This document shows positions 16,701 through 38,486 of a stretch of DNA of 64,000 bases, piece by piece (positions within the stretch are counted from its first letter, which is position 1; every line of letters begins with the position of its first letter). The notes below the pieces were generated by a model. The model saw nothing but the letters and a program-made list of their open reading frames with translations. It was not told the DNA's origin and made no database searches. This DNA comes from Progne subis subis. Its lineage: Eukaryota; Chordata; Aves; Passeriformes; Hirundinidae. Position numbers and translations under genes: made by a program. Location of the stretch: positions 18,702,707 through 18,766,706 of the forward strand of contig JAKJHU010000005.1 in assembly GCA_022316685.1 (NCBI GenBank), written 5' to 3'.

Positions 16701-19700
16701 CCTATGTTCCCAGGGGATTTATTCCGTGTTCTTTCAAAAGGAAAAGATTTTGCTTGTAGATCTAATGATATTTTTGCACTTGTGGAAATTGGCACTATCT
16801 CCACTGAATTTTTATGTAATTTAGGGAATAGGTGTATTTTTTTCCTTTAATACTACTAGAAAAATTCAATTACATTTGTTTCCTGCTTAGACCTAGCTCT
16901 GAATACCCTGACAAAATCCCTTTACAGATATTGTCTTTTACTACCGAAAAATTCCCACATGTTAGGGTGACCATTTTCTCCAGGCTCAGAGATATTTCTT
17001 TCAACCAAAAATATCAATGCCTGAAGCTCCAGTTGAGAGATAGAATAAGTGTCTGCTGACACATGTCACCAGTGCTTCAGAATCAAAACTAGAAGGGAGC
17101 AGGTGCTATAGTGCAGAAATATGCCTGGCAGTCGGAAAATAGAAAATTGCCAAAAACAAAAAATTGGCTGTCTAGATATGTGTTATAAAAAGAGATGAAC
17201 TGCACATGAACTTCAGGAGTTGTTTACGAAAACAAGCAGAGCTTCAGGGTATTACATGCCCTTCTCCTTAATCACCCCAGAACCTGATAGGTGAGTAGGA
17301 GACTTCTAAAGGCATCAGTGTCAGGGATGCAGTTCCCATTGGCTTACATTTCTGTCTCTGATTTAATGCCAGGGGAAGTGATATTCAAATCCAGCTTTTG
17401 CCATTACACATGCAGTTGCCTATGGGGGAAATTACAGTGGCTCTATTTAAAGTAGACATCTGAAGTATCTGCCATGGATTCCCAATGTAACCTTGGAGCA
17501 GCGACATGATGTAACACTTAGATGGCTCTGTTTCTCCACTGACTTATATCCTATTGCAGAAGCACACAACAGTAAGAGGAGACAGTTTGTATTCCCTTCT
17601 GCTCATTTCCCATTGTATATATCCACTCCCAAGGTGTATATACCAGGATTATCAAGGTGTTCATCATTCGGGAATCTAATGGTGAGGCTGGATTGATTGC
17701 AGTGGTAGCATTGCTCTTCTTCCTTCTTGTCACTAGCTTTTGTGGCCACAGCAGAATGGGTGTGCCGTAACCAAGATGCCCTGAAGTGGTCTTGAGTACA
17801 TTTTGTTAGCCACTGCCCTATGATCAGATTATAACCCATGCTGAAACTCATGCTGCTTTGTCTCCAGTCTTGCGTGATGAAGAGAAATTTAGCAGAGGTC
17901 TTGTTTAAAATGCCTTTGCATAGTTTTTTGTTGAGGTGCTAACTTTTGACATGAGAAGTGCTGGTACCAGATATGGACAAAATATACTTTTCCTATGAAA
18001 GCAATATGTTGGATGTAAGAAGCCTACAATAGTCTTCCTTCTTATTTCATCTGTGCCAGATACCAAGAAGCCACATTTGCTGCTTTTGTCTGCTGATGCT
18101 GGAGGAGGGACATTAGGGTCTGTCTCTGTTGAATAATTTCTTATCCTCAAAAGCAGAATTCTCTACTGCTACACTTAAGGGTATATAGAAAAATGATCCC
18201 ATGTTTTTACAACTTACTTCATGTTCTCTTTGTCTCACTTTTTCCATATTAGGATGAATTTAACATGTCCCTTTGACCTATGAGGTGGGTCCAGTGCTTG
18301 TCTTCTAATGAGCCCCTGAGTCTAACACATTTCTAATTCCTCACACTGACAGTAATGTAGGCTTTTGCCTAACTGAGAACTCAAGCCTGGGATTTAGCCC
18401 ATTGTTCTATTTATTTTTACTGTTTTTACAAGAGGCATGGAGTTAGCAATATTAAAGACACAAGAATAATAGCCAATGTTGATGGATAAGAGTAAAAAAA
18501 TATGTCTTAAGCATCTGCCTTCATATGCAGTAGTGCAGATGTTCTGGCTTCAGGGAGGAGGCAGGGCTGTGATGCCTGGCCTCCAGCTGTGGGCTCAGTT
18601 CTGCTCCCAAGCACTCCAGTTTCCCTCCCAGCCATGTCAGCTGGCACTTGAGACCTAACCTCACAAAAGAAAGTCGTACCATTTCTTTAGATTTAAATCC
18701 TCAGAGTTTAGAGTCTGGGGGTTTTCTTGGGAACATTCAGTTATGTACTTGGGGCATATTTATTCAATTTTTAGATCATCTTTACCGTTTTCACAAATAG
18801 CCTAAGTCCCATTATTTAAGTTACATGGGAGCAGAATAATCACCCAATTAATGTATTTGCAGGGACTTACAGCTAGACCATATAAGGCAAAAAAATGTGT
18901 TTTCCCTGAAACCTGGTTTGGTATTTACTATAAAATACACCCAGAGTTAAAATCTTTATACTGGATTTTATCGTGGATTTTATCAGATAAAAACTTACTG
19001 TTCTAACGAGGAGAATGCTGACTAAGCAAAGGATGTGTGAATCCTAATATCGTGCCCTTTTTCTCACTGATCCTCTTGTCATCAGCTGCACTGCCCACAA
19101 AAAAATGTTCCTGCTTAGGGCATTCCAAGATGTCTGTCATACATCAGGATTTGTCCAGTTTTATGCTGCCTGATTCAAGCATTTTGTGGCCCTTCTCCAG
19201 GCACACATGGGGCAAAATGTTCCCTGAAAGGTGAATTTGCTGCCTCAGTTGCTGTCTGCAGACACACTCTAGCACAAGTACCCAGCAGGATGTGTGAAGC
19301 TCCCCGCCCAGGGGTCTCTTTTGGGGTGCCAAAAAATGGGAGCAGTTTAAGCCAGGGTGCAGCGGGAGAGTTTCCGTGGTGGTCAGAGACCTGAGGAGCG
19401 AGCCGGGCTCCTCCTGCCTGCGGCTCAGCAGGGGGAGCAGCGGAATGTTGCTGCTCTGGCTTCAGGGTTTCCCATGGACTTTCGCTTGCTGGATTGCTTT
19501 GTCACAGTCCCTTCCCTCATCCCATGCCAGCACTTGCTATGGACGCTCCCAGGGATTTATATCCAGCCCAAGGTGTTTTTGGACCTTCTTTACCAGCTTT
19601 GTGCCAGAGATGAGTTCCTCTGTTCAAGGGAGATTTTTCATCCAATTTCAAGTGCTTTGCTTTGCTGAGATACAAAGTGAATTAACAGACTATAGAATCT

Positions 19701-20238
19701 GATCCAGAAACATAAAGTATCAGGAATATTTGGATATATCCCAAAGAAACCGTTACTGCCATTCCCAGAATGCAAGACAGTAGGATTACACAGTGCCCAA
19801 TAATTCTGCATTTCATAAATGAGTGTATATTTAGAATACAGAAAAGGATTTTAGGGAGGAGTGGTTTGCTTTTAGCTCTTTAAGATAGCTGTTAACCAAC
19901 AGAACACTGCTTTAAACAAAACTTTTACAAAGAGGTTAAGGAGGATCAAGTTTCAAAGCTCAAAATGATCACAGAAAATATAACCCTGAAAACTGAGTCT
20001 GGAAGATAGCAAAAAAATCTTCCTTTACAGCATGGACAACAATTAAAGAAACCTAAAATTGTCCATTGTCGTAGCTTTGATATTAACACTAGCTGTTTTG
20101 GCAAGCTTTAAAGACTGGACTGCACTATAAAACCTAAAAATGTCCTGGACTTGGAGTTGTTTACACAAAATATGAGGAGATATAAAGTTACAAAGCTGGG
20201 GGTTGGAAGAGATGGCTTTAAAACCATCCTCCATGCAC

Positions 20239-20250
20239 TGACGTCACGTG
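20239..20250 (+). promoter_or_regulatory. Overlapping CRE and E-box
   Basis: A perfect TGACGTCA palindrome (20239-20246) overlaps a perfect CACGTG (20245-20250). It lies in the spacer 3.9 kb upstream of the KIAA0408 start codon, in a slightly GC-richer patch. CREB/ATF and bHLH factors bind such sites. Whether this is a promoter of KIAA0408 is unknown. Confidence 0.35.
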
Positions 20251-20712
20251 GAAGCCAGCTGCGGGGATGATGCTCAGCGGAACTGTTTTCCAGTCTGCAA
20301 AAGCTGAGGATTTATTCAAAGAGAGTTGCAAATGCTGCCCCAGTTGAAAGGTTGTGTCTTGCTTAACTTTCTTACTTCTTTTAAAGATCAAGATTCACAG
20401 AACAGGATCCCTGCTAGCTGTGTGTTTCATTGCTTTCTCTGCTGCCTGGAAATGGACTGAAAAACTCCTAAAGAATTTCTTATTCCAAGAAAGGTATGGT
20501 TGAAACTTATTTTAAATCAGTGTTTTTGAACAGTTAAGATTAAAAAACAAGGCAAATTTCTGATGTGGCAATCAGTTGCTTAAACATACCTGTAATGTGA
20601 AGTTCATGTATGTTATATATGGTCTTTATTCTTAAAGTTCAGTTTGTTATTTCACTGCAGGCAGAGATATATTAATAGAGTAGGGATGACAGATAGCATT
20701 GTGTGCACTTGA

Positions 20713-20806
20713 GTCCTTTCTTTCTTTCCTTTTTTCTTTATTTTCCCTTCTTTTTTCTTTCTCTTTCTTTCACTCTCATTTCTCCCTCTTTTCTTTCCCT
20801 TCTCAC
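20713..20806. repeat. Polypyrimidine tract (CTTT-rich)
   Basis: About 94 bases are almost entirely C and T on the + strand, dominated by CTTT and TTTCC units. This is low-complexity DNA with potential to form a triplex. Confidence 0.85.
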
Positions 20807-23800
20807 TCAACTGTACTTTCTTTTAATGTATAAAGTGCTTTTTATCATGACACATGACACACATTTATAATTGAAAAAATACATATGTTTACAATTTTCT
20901 TAGTAATCCAAAATACAGCACTTATTTGGGAATATAATTTGATTGCATTTTTTTTTTCTGTAAAACAAGGGAAGATTTGTGTAACTGAATGATTATGCAC
21001 ATCCAATCTGATTAAACTCTGTTGAAAAATAACATCTCAGCTGATGTCAAGCAGATTATTTTCAGAAGTTGCTAGAGGTTGTTTGCAAACTATATTGCAT
21101 TTTTAATATCTGGCTAGAAAGGGTAAGATAAGGGGGAATCATGACTAACATCGAATACTTGAGCTCAACACATTTTTTGCTTGAGAGGAGGAAAGGCTAA
21201 AGGAAAACTTTAGGCAAAATGCAGCTGATGCAGACAAAATTGATTATTTGCTTAATTTGTTTACTGTAATAAGCTTCTGACCTTGTCTAGGACGTGCAGA
21301 AAATGCCAATACTGCAAGAGCACAGATATTGTTCTGATCCACAGAGCAAATGTGGCATTTTACATGCCTTGGGTTGCTTTAGCCATGTGAAATATCCATG
21401 GGGAAGTCTCGGTGCACTATACACACAGAGGGTATTACCAGGAGTGCACGTTGTACTCCACCAAAATAACCCCCCAAAAACCCAAAGGAAACACCATGAA
21501 AAAAAGAAGGTGGGGGGAATGAGAAGTAGAAATAGGAGTCAAAGTCTCTGAGGAACTGATCCACTGTACAATTGCAGCAAAGCTGTATAGTCATCCAGCT
21601 GCTAATATCAATAAACATGAGTTTTCTTCTCATGTTTCTTCTTAAATTCTTCTCAGAATTTAAGTCAAGAGGAAATCAGAGAAGCCTAAGAAACAATACA
21701 AGCCTTTTGTGGATCTTAGAGCTACAAGTGACCATCTGTAACTTCTGTAATTATTCTCTTTCAAGACTTGATTTCCTTCTGTCTGTCTTCAGTCTTTTTT
21801 TTATAATCAGAGTTCCACATGAAACAATTTGAAAATTGTTAAGATGAATGCCGACATGGCAATAGTAGTTTCCAGCACTGAGGAAACACCAGAGGCCTTT
21901 TCAATGCTATATTCATTCTTGAAAGGAGTACATACTATATCTATTCTTATGTGTGTAAAAACAAATATGCTATACAGTACTGACCTTTTTAGTAATATGT
22001 GGCTGACTAAAGCATGGTCATTATTACTAATAGTGCACTAGCAAAATCACCATTTGTGCAAGTTGTTGACAGATTACATCTGCCTGTCTTGTTCATGACT
22101 GTACAGCATTTACACATGGGGGTTTTTAATTTTTTTTTTTTTCCTGAGGTATATTTGTATTAGGATTGTAGTGGAGCAGAGAGTTGACTTTTGTTTATTT
22201 CTCAGAGGTATCCTGAAAGGTTATAGAGACATAAATGTAGCCAAAAGAAAAAAATCAAATGACAGTGCTAAAAATTGCAGTCTTTGAATTGGCAAAGTGA
22301 GAAAGTACTGCAATATTCTTAAAGTTCATTATTGATAGATGTTTAGATTGCAATAGACCTTAAGTGTAACTGAATTTTTTTGCAAGTTGTTTTTGGTCAA
22401 CACTTAGTGAGTCTGGCACAAAGCTGAAACACTGGCCTGGAGAGGTGCAGTCTCTGTAGCCTGGCTGCATTCCCTAAGAGGCTGTGAGCAAACCAGTACT
22501 TGGCTTCTTTTTTGATGAGAATTCTGTGCTGCCTTTCAGCAGCTCCTAGTTTCAAGGAGTTTTATGGTTTTGTGAAGTTGCTCTGTAGTGTTTTTAGGCA
22601 GGGGAAAGAAGAAGGGTTTGATATCTGTCTGTAGGTATTTGAGGGACAGATTGTCATTTCAGAGCTCCAAGGCACGTCCGTGGGGTAAACTGTTCCACAA
22701 GCCCTGAGTTAGGGCTGGGCCCGTGGCTGGAGATCCTGTGGATGGACTTCCCATGACCCAAAGACCTAAGTAACCTGTTGAGTTTCACCTGAGCTCTTCT
22801 GCTTACTTGCATGTGAAAGAAGCTGACTCCAGGTTTGGCATTGTCCTTCCCAGTGTCTTCCCAGCTGAAAAAAAGCAGATACTGGTAAATGGTGATTACA
22901 TGGTAGCCTCATCAAAATCAATAAGACTTGCCTGTAACATACGGGATGGGGAAGAACTTTGCTCAGGAATGAATTTTTACTATGTGATAGAAAATGTGGG
23001 CAGCAAAAGCAGCAGAGCTGACAATCAGTGATCATTAGTCAGGGAAATGAACAAATTGCAGAAAGGTGAACTGAGCTTAATCCTTGTTAACTCTCTGATA
23101 ATTCAATTGCCTACCTGTTTGATTTCTGGAAGGAGAAGAAAGCAATGCAGAGGCATTTTATTACTAGAACTAGATTCCATGACCACCTAGGTAACACAAC
23201 AAGTGGCTTTGAGAGCTGAAGTTAACAAACTGAAGTATCATCGCCTGTGTACCAGGCATTATATCACAGGAGCCATCATAACTGAATGATCTAGATTGGA
23301 GTTAGTGCTATTGGAGAATATTTTCTAGCTTTCCCTATACTGATCCTGAAACCAACATTTAGTAGATTTAGATTTGTAAATCCAAAATTTTTGAGCCCTT
23401 TTTGGTGACCTTCTATATAAATGATTTCTACTGTATATATGTTTGTACATGTTATTAGCTTTCCTGTCCTGTCTTTCTTCATTAATTCCAAAACATTCAT
23501 GTAGCCATGAGAATTCCCTGTGTATATCAAATTTTCAGTCTTCAATTGCCAAAAGAACACCAATCCTTGTGCTCCTTGCATGTGTGCAAGGAGTGCATGA
23601 GCAAACATGATACTTTTACATTGGCAGTTGTCTTTTGAAAAAATATAAAAATAGCTTTCACCCTCAATGGCAGATATTGCAGGATCCCAAGGTCCTGAAG
23701 TGCCATTCAATATTACATGGACTCAAATTCACTGGAAACACATTTATAGTGAAGAGTAATGGCAAAGATGCAAAGTGATCATGGTACACAGCCTGCTGTG

Positions 23801-24035
23801 GCAGATGTTACTGAATTCTGTGATGCTGAATGTGTTCCACCTCCCCTTTCCAGACTGGGGATCTCTGCATTTGGGTTTATGTCCCATAATGCTTAGTTCA
23901 TCCATATTTGAGTCACATTCCAGACAAATGTCAAGCAATCGTATAATTGCTGTCTTGCTGTCTCCAGCAAGTTCATTTCAGTTATTAATTTTGGGAATTC
24001 TCTTGGTTGTCTTTGTTCCCTGAAAGCTAGAATAA

Positions 24036-32935
<8,900 letters not shown>

Positions 32936-33150
32936 ACCCAGAGCTGGGTTGGATGGTGTTGTGAAAGCTCTATGCCTCACTATAACTGTGTTTGGTATGT
33001 GTCATAGCAACCAGTTCCACACTGTTGTGTTTTGTCCAAGAGTGACCCCCACCACACGCTGGACAAAGCGTTTTGAATCTTAGGTCATCATCACCACGGT
33101 CTTCAGTGTTTTTATTGAGATGAAATAGGATATCCCTGGTTTTCTCTGGG

Positions 33151-33152
<2 letters not shown>

Positions 33153-33184
<32 letters not shown>
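33153..33184. repeat. Poly-T run of 32
   Basis: Thirty-two consecutive T residues lie about 220 bases after the KIAA0408 stop codon. No recognisable retroposed body is attached on either side. Confidence 0.9.
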
Positions 33185-33188
<4 letters not shown>

Positions 33189-36100
33189 GTTCACAAGGAA
33201 TTTCTTTTGAATGGCATCTTTCTTAATTTGCCAATCAATTTTGAGTTGAAACAATGTATAGTGCTGTATATTCTGACTCTTCTGCAAACAGCAGAACGTA
33301 AAGCTGTATGCATGATCATGTGTTTGTAGGTGCATGTGTTGGACTAGGAAGTATACAGGCCTGTATTTAGAAGAGACAAACTGTGCTAGTGTTGACATTG
33401 AAATTACAACTTATATGACTACATATATATATAAACTCTGTGTTTATTTTAAAAAGTTTGAAATATACAGTCCTGATGACATTTATATTTTGTATATCTT
33501 TTACATAGCTTCACAGGTGTAGTATTTAATGTAAAAAAACTAAATATGCATTTTTTGTGACAGATCGCAGTGCTAATGCCTTGCACAATATGTATCTGAA
33601 GCAGACTAGCTTGACTGATTTGTCAGTCGTGCTTCATGGCATCCTTGTTCAGTCTCCTAACCCTAATGCTAGGTCAAAATTCCTAAACATATTTTTTCTG
33701 AATTAAAATATTATATTATTTGTAATACATTAACCTTTTTCAGCACCTGAGACATTTCTGAAATGTTCCAAACCCTTTACAAAGCTTAAACGTGCCATTA
33801 TATATATAGCATCCTGTAAAACAATTTAGTAGACTCAGCTACTGTAACACACAATTTATGAAGGGAAGAAAAGAGTTGTATATGCTCAATTCTGTAAAAC
33901 TTATTTTTCCTTCTAGCATTATACTTTGAGGTTTGGCAAAGTCAGATAACAATGGACTTATTTACTTTCACTCAAGGCAGGAGAACAAGCACTGTTGTTC
34001 CCAGGGCTGCAGCCACACTTCTTTTTTACTCTACTCCTGATTAGAGTGCCTGAGCCACTTGCTAATTCCCTGCTCCTGGACTGACTCATGGCAGTCAGTT
34101 ATGAAGTTTACTTGCACTCTGGCAACAAGCTGCATCTAGTAGGGAAATGTTGCATCGAGATATGCTCACAATGGAGCCCGCAATCCTGACACGTGGCATT
34201 GCAACTCTGGTGTTGCCATCACTTGACTTGGTATTATTTGCCATCTGAATGACATGAACAGAGCCTGGCTTGTTCCTTCTCACAGTGTGAAACAAATATG
34301 GATGCTGCCCAGGCTCTGAACTTTCAGAAAGACAGTGTCCTTCATCCTGGAAATTTTGCACCTTTTGTTAGGCTGTTGCTGGATACACAGTGCAGTAATG
34401 ATGATAAATGTTATCTTTAAACAGCATGTGTAGGTCAAAAGGAGTAAAGAGGAGCTTCTTCAACATCAGCCTGACCTTGTCTGGCAACTTTTCTTCTTCT
34501 TCTGGAGAAACATAGTGCATTCAAAGGAATTTCAAAAATCATCCCGGGATCCATTAATGTGCACATCTTCTTATGTGAATGTAAAAAGGATTTCAGAGAG
34601 AGTAGAGGCTTTTGTCCTAGTGAATTGTATATGTGGCAAAATTGGGAAATTTTAATGTGTTTATTTTGGTAGTGATCTGTTGTTCTATTCCAGTCATGTT
34701 GAGAATTCACACCTTTTCCCTTCCTTTAAGGACCTTATTCTTCTTTCCTCTGCACAACTTTGATTTTGAAGAGAGAGAAAACAGGAGGCCATGTGTTCTG
34801 AGCGGTAGCCTGTATGGTAGTATTGGTAACAGTTTGGGCTTGCTGATATGGGACTGAGCAGACATTAGAGCCTGTGAATCCCCATTTATCGTGCCATTGT
34901 GGCTGTCTGCTTGGCAAAAAATACACTCAGAATAATTTGCTCTATCTAGATTTCTGGTCCTTTCTAGGTCTGTCCCACAGTACATGAAAACTTCAAGCTA
35001 ATCAACAATTCATCAAAATTTACTCAGACATTATTGCAAAGTTATTACTGGAAAAGATACAAGTACAGAAAATCTTGAAGAAAATTCATACAGTTTGGAT
35101 AGAGACAAAAATATGTGTGCTCAAGTGAAAAATCAAGAGTGGCTCTTTGCCCTAATTTAGAGATTGCACTCCATTAGCTTCCTCAGAACCAGAAAAATTA
35201 GACATGATTCATGGTAAACTTAGAACATGGCTTAATATTCTTTCTAACTATGGAAATTAGCAAACCAAAATACCTTGCAAATTGACCCTTTAAGCGCCTA
35301 AGTGGCTGACCGTGTTTGAATGCCTAATGCTGAGGGAAGGGTAATATGAGAGAATTGTAAAAAAATGTGGTTCTTAACTTCAGTCACTGTTGACTGCAAA
35401 AACACTTTTTTAAAGTTACCTTTGTGGTGAAGTTAAGCAGTTTTGTTCTGATAAATTGTGATGTACTTTTCTTTGAAGTATGTAACTACAAAAGCATTTC
35501 CCTTGATTAGTCAGTGAAGGTGTTTCTTTAGTTCCCTTCAGTTTCTTTGGTTGCCTTTGACATAGACCACATTGTTGAATCACAGAGAAAGGATCAAATA
35601 CCAACAACATTCCCTGATGTATGTAAGTTAAATGAACAGAAGGTTTTTGGAATAAACTAATAGGTCAAGGATGAGTCCATTTTGTCAAGATTTTCTGTGT
35701 CCGTCTAATTTCAGACATTGGTTCTGATGCCTAAAAGTATCAAAACTGGTGATTTTGGTCTGCAGACAGCTAGTTGGAAAGCCTAACTTTAGAAAATTGC
35801 CATTGTCACTGTTTGAATATTCTCTTCAACTGCACTTGTAACAGGGCCAGTGGACTGTGGTGATTTTTCTAGTTCCCGTAACTGTGGTTATTGAACCATA
35901 GTAAAGGCTTTATTCACTTATTTGCTGTAGGGGGAAAAGCTCCATTGGGCTTTCAGGTTCCCCTGTGTTGTTTCTGACAAGGAAATCTACACACGTACAC
36001 ACGCTTGTGCAAGAAACAAATTATCTAAGCATAACATGACCTTCCTATTAGTCCTGGTGTCACCTAAGGAAGTGGTGAGTTTGGTAAGCCTGTTTCTAAA

Positions 36101-36500
36101 ACAGGTTTTAATAATTTTACTCCTCCATACTCTGTCTGAAGTCATAATGCAGATATATGTTCTTCTGACTTGCAATTCTGAATTAGTCTCTCTTTATTGC
36201 ATGTTTATGGGTCTTAGTAACTCCCTGAGACATAGTGTCAGCTGCCCATTGAAATGGGGATGTCACTAGGAATCAGGTCTGGTACTAATTGCCAGAAAGC
36301 ATCATTCTCCCTCATGCCAGGACGTGGAGCCATAATCTTACCAGACTCTTTTATGGAGGAGTGTGACAGGGTAGAAGCATACAGAGAAGAATCACTTGGA
36401 TCTCATTTGCATATGTAACAGAGTTTCTGGGGGCTAGAAAATTGGCCTGACTCAGACCCTCCACTGGAGGCAGAAGGAGTAGAGGGAAAAAATTCCCTTC

Positions 36501-36571
36501 AAAACCTCTGTGTATCATTCTTCCAACCAACCAACCAACAAAACCTCTGCTCTGTGTATCATTCTTCCAAC
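36501..36571. repeat. Local duplication around a CCAA repeat
   Basis: AAAACCTCTG...TGTATCATTCTTCCAAC occurs at 36501-36526 and again at 36540-36571, where CTCTG is repeated once more. The copies are separated by four CCAA units. It is consistent with slippage. Confidence 0.8.
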
Positions 36572-38467
36572 TCAGCGTGCGCTTCCATTAGGTGTTTTGT
36601 CTTTACAATGTAAGAGACAGACTTATGTATTTTTAAAATGTTGCTGAAGGAACGAGTTTTGTTTTCCAGCAACAACACAATTGTCCTTCACTGTTACACA
36701 CAATGTAAGGGAGTTGGCTGTTACATGTAGGAAAGGATTGGCAATCAGTGTAATAAAATTTTCCAGAGCATTCAGAACACCAATTTATTTCCCCAATTGT
36801 CTATTTAAAAAATTGGGGTTTATAGGGATTTTGTATCCAAATGTCTTCAACAGCAAAGATCTGCAGCAATCCAGAAGGCAGGCCCAAGAACTTACACAAT
36901 TCTTACAGAGCTGCTATGCAAAGAATTTCTTTGGCTTTGAGATCTGTAATATACAACTCTAGCCATTGTACTGCTGTTATTCTCATTGTCTTTAGTTGTG
37001 TATGTGCTCTTTAAACTGGGAGGTGCTCTAAATGCACTAAATCAAAGCCCCTTCTTGCCTCTGGCTTTCCCACCCCTCTTTGATTTGCAGTGTGTACTTT
37101 TATGTGGTTTATTGCCGTTGATCTGTATGTATATGCCATACCACAGGACTTTCTATCTGTAATGCAGCCAAAATATTTTTTGGACAGGCTGTTTTAAAAA
37201 GTGCTGAAATTACTATTGCCATTCGCAAATATATTAGACCTTGATCTACTGTTTTGAATTACTGAAAATGCACTTTCTTCATCCACTGTTAATGACATAC
37301 ATTATACAAAACTTGTGCTTCTGCTTTTTGAAAAGACAATTCATCTGCTTTTGCACTTCGGTTCTACCCCTCTGCCTTGGACCTCTTCTGCTGGCGAAGT
37401 TCTTGTATCAGTAGAGATGTGTTTCTAATGTGCCCAGTTGATCCAGTTGCTGTGTGGCCGTGGCGGCTCATACCTAAGGGTGCCTTGCTAACTATGTTGC
37501 TCTAAAAAAGAATTGTATCCAGAATTTCCATGGGTTAAGAAAGACTGATCTGTCAACATGATCAAAGTGAATGTGTGGTTGATGCCTTTTCTCTAGTACC
37601 TGCTGTCAGCAATGTTTCTGTTAAAGGGCCTGGAATTTGTTTCCTCATAGTGGTGCATGTTTGTGTGTGTGTAAGGCCAAGATTCACTGAAAAATGACAC
37701 TGTAGGGGAGTCCATACATGTTTTATTTTAAAATCTGATTATCTAATGTGTGAGCCCAAAATATACTGGTCTATCGCATGAGATATTTTTCCCTTTACTA
37801 TGGAGTAGATGCAATCCCAAAATTAATGGTGGGAAGAGAGCAGGCCTTCCACAGGTATGTAATAGGTAAGCAAGGTAAGGTATGTAATACAAGTAAGCAA
37901 GCTCTGCTGGTTGATATTACTGGGTGAGTTAAATCCCTTGACTAGTAAACTCATTAAAGCCAGAGATTCTTTAATATTAGATCTCAGTGGATGCATAGAC
38001 TTCCACTAACCTAATGTGTCACAGGGATTGTTATGCTGAGGGGTCTGATTTTGATTGCCCCTCCACATGGAGGGAGACCACTGCCTGTGGCAGATGTGCC
38101 TGCACAGCCTTTTGCCAGTGCCCCTCAGATTTCCCTGAATGAGTTTACTGCAGCTAGAATAATTTCTAAATCATATTCACAGTAGGAAAGGACTGTCATT
38201 AAAGAAAATTGCACTCATATGTGAAGTCTGCAAGCATGACACTGCCAGCTGGCATGGTGATATGGAAAATCACACTGAATTTTACTTCTGTATCATGAGA
38301 TACCTGCAGCAGGTCAGCTCTTCTGGTACCATATGTGATGCAGAGATGGTAAGATGCTGTTGGAAGAACACCACAGCAAGATATGTGTGTACATATGGCA
38401 TGCTTGTTTCTTTGCAGGATCTTTCTAGTTTCCAGGAAGATATTCTGATTGTTTTGGGAGTTTGGGA

Positions 38468-38486
38468 TTTTTTTTTTTTTTTTTTT
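38468..38486. repeat. Poly-T run of 19
   Basis: A homopolymer tract with no recognisable element attached. Confidence 0.85.
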
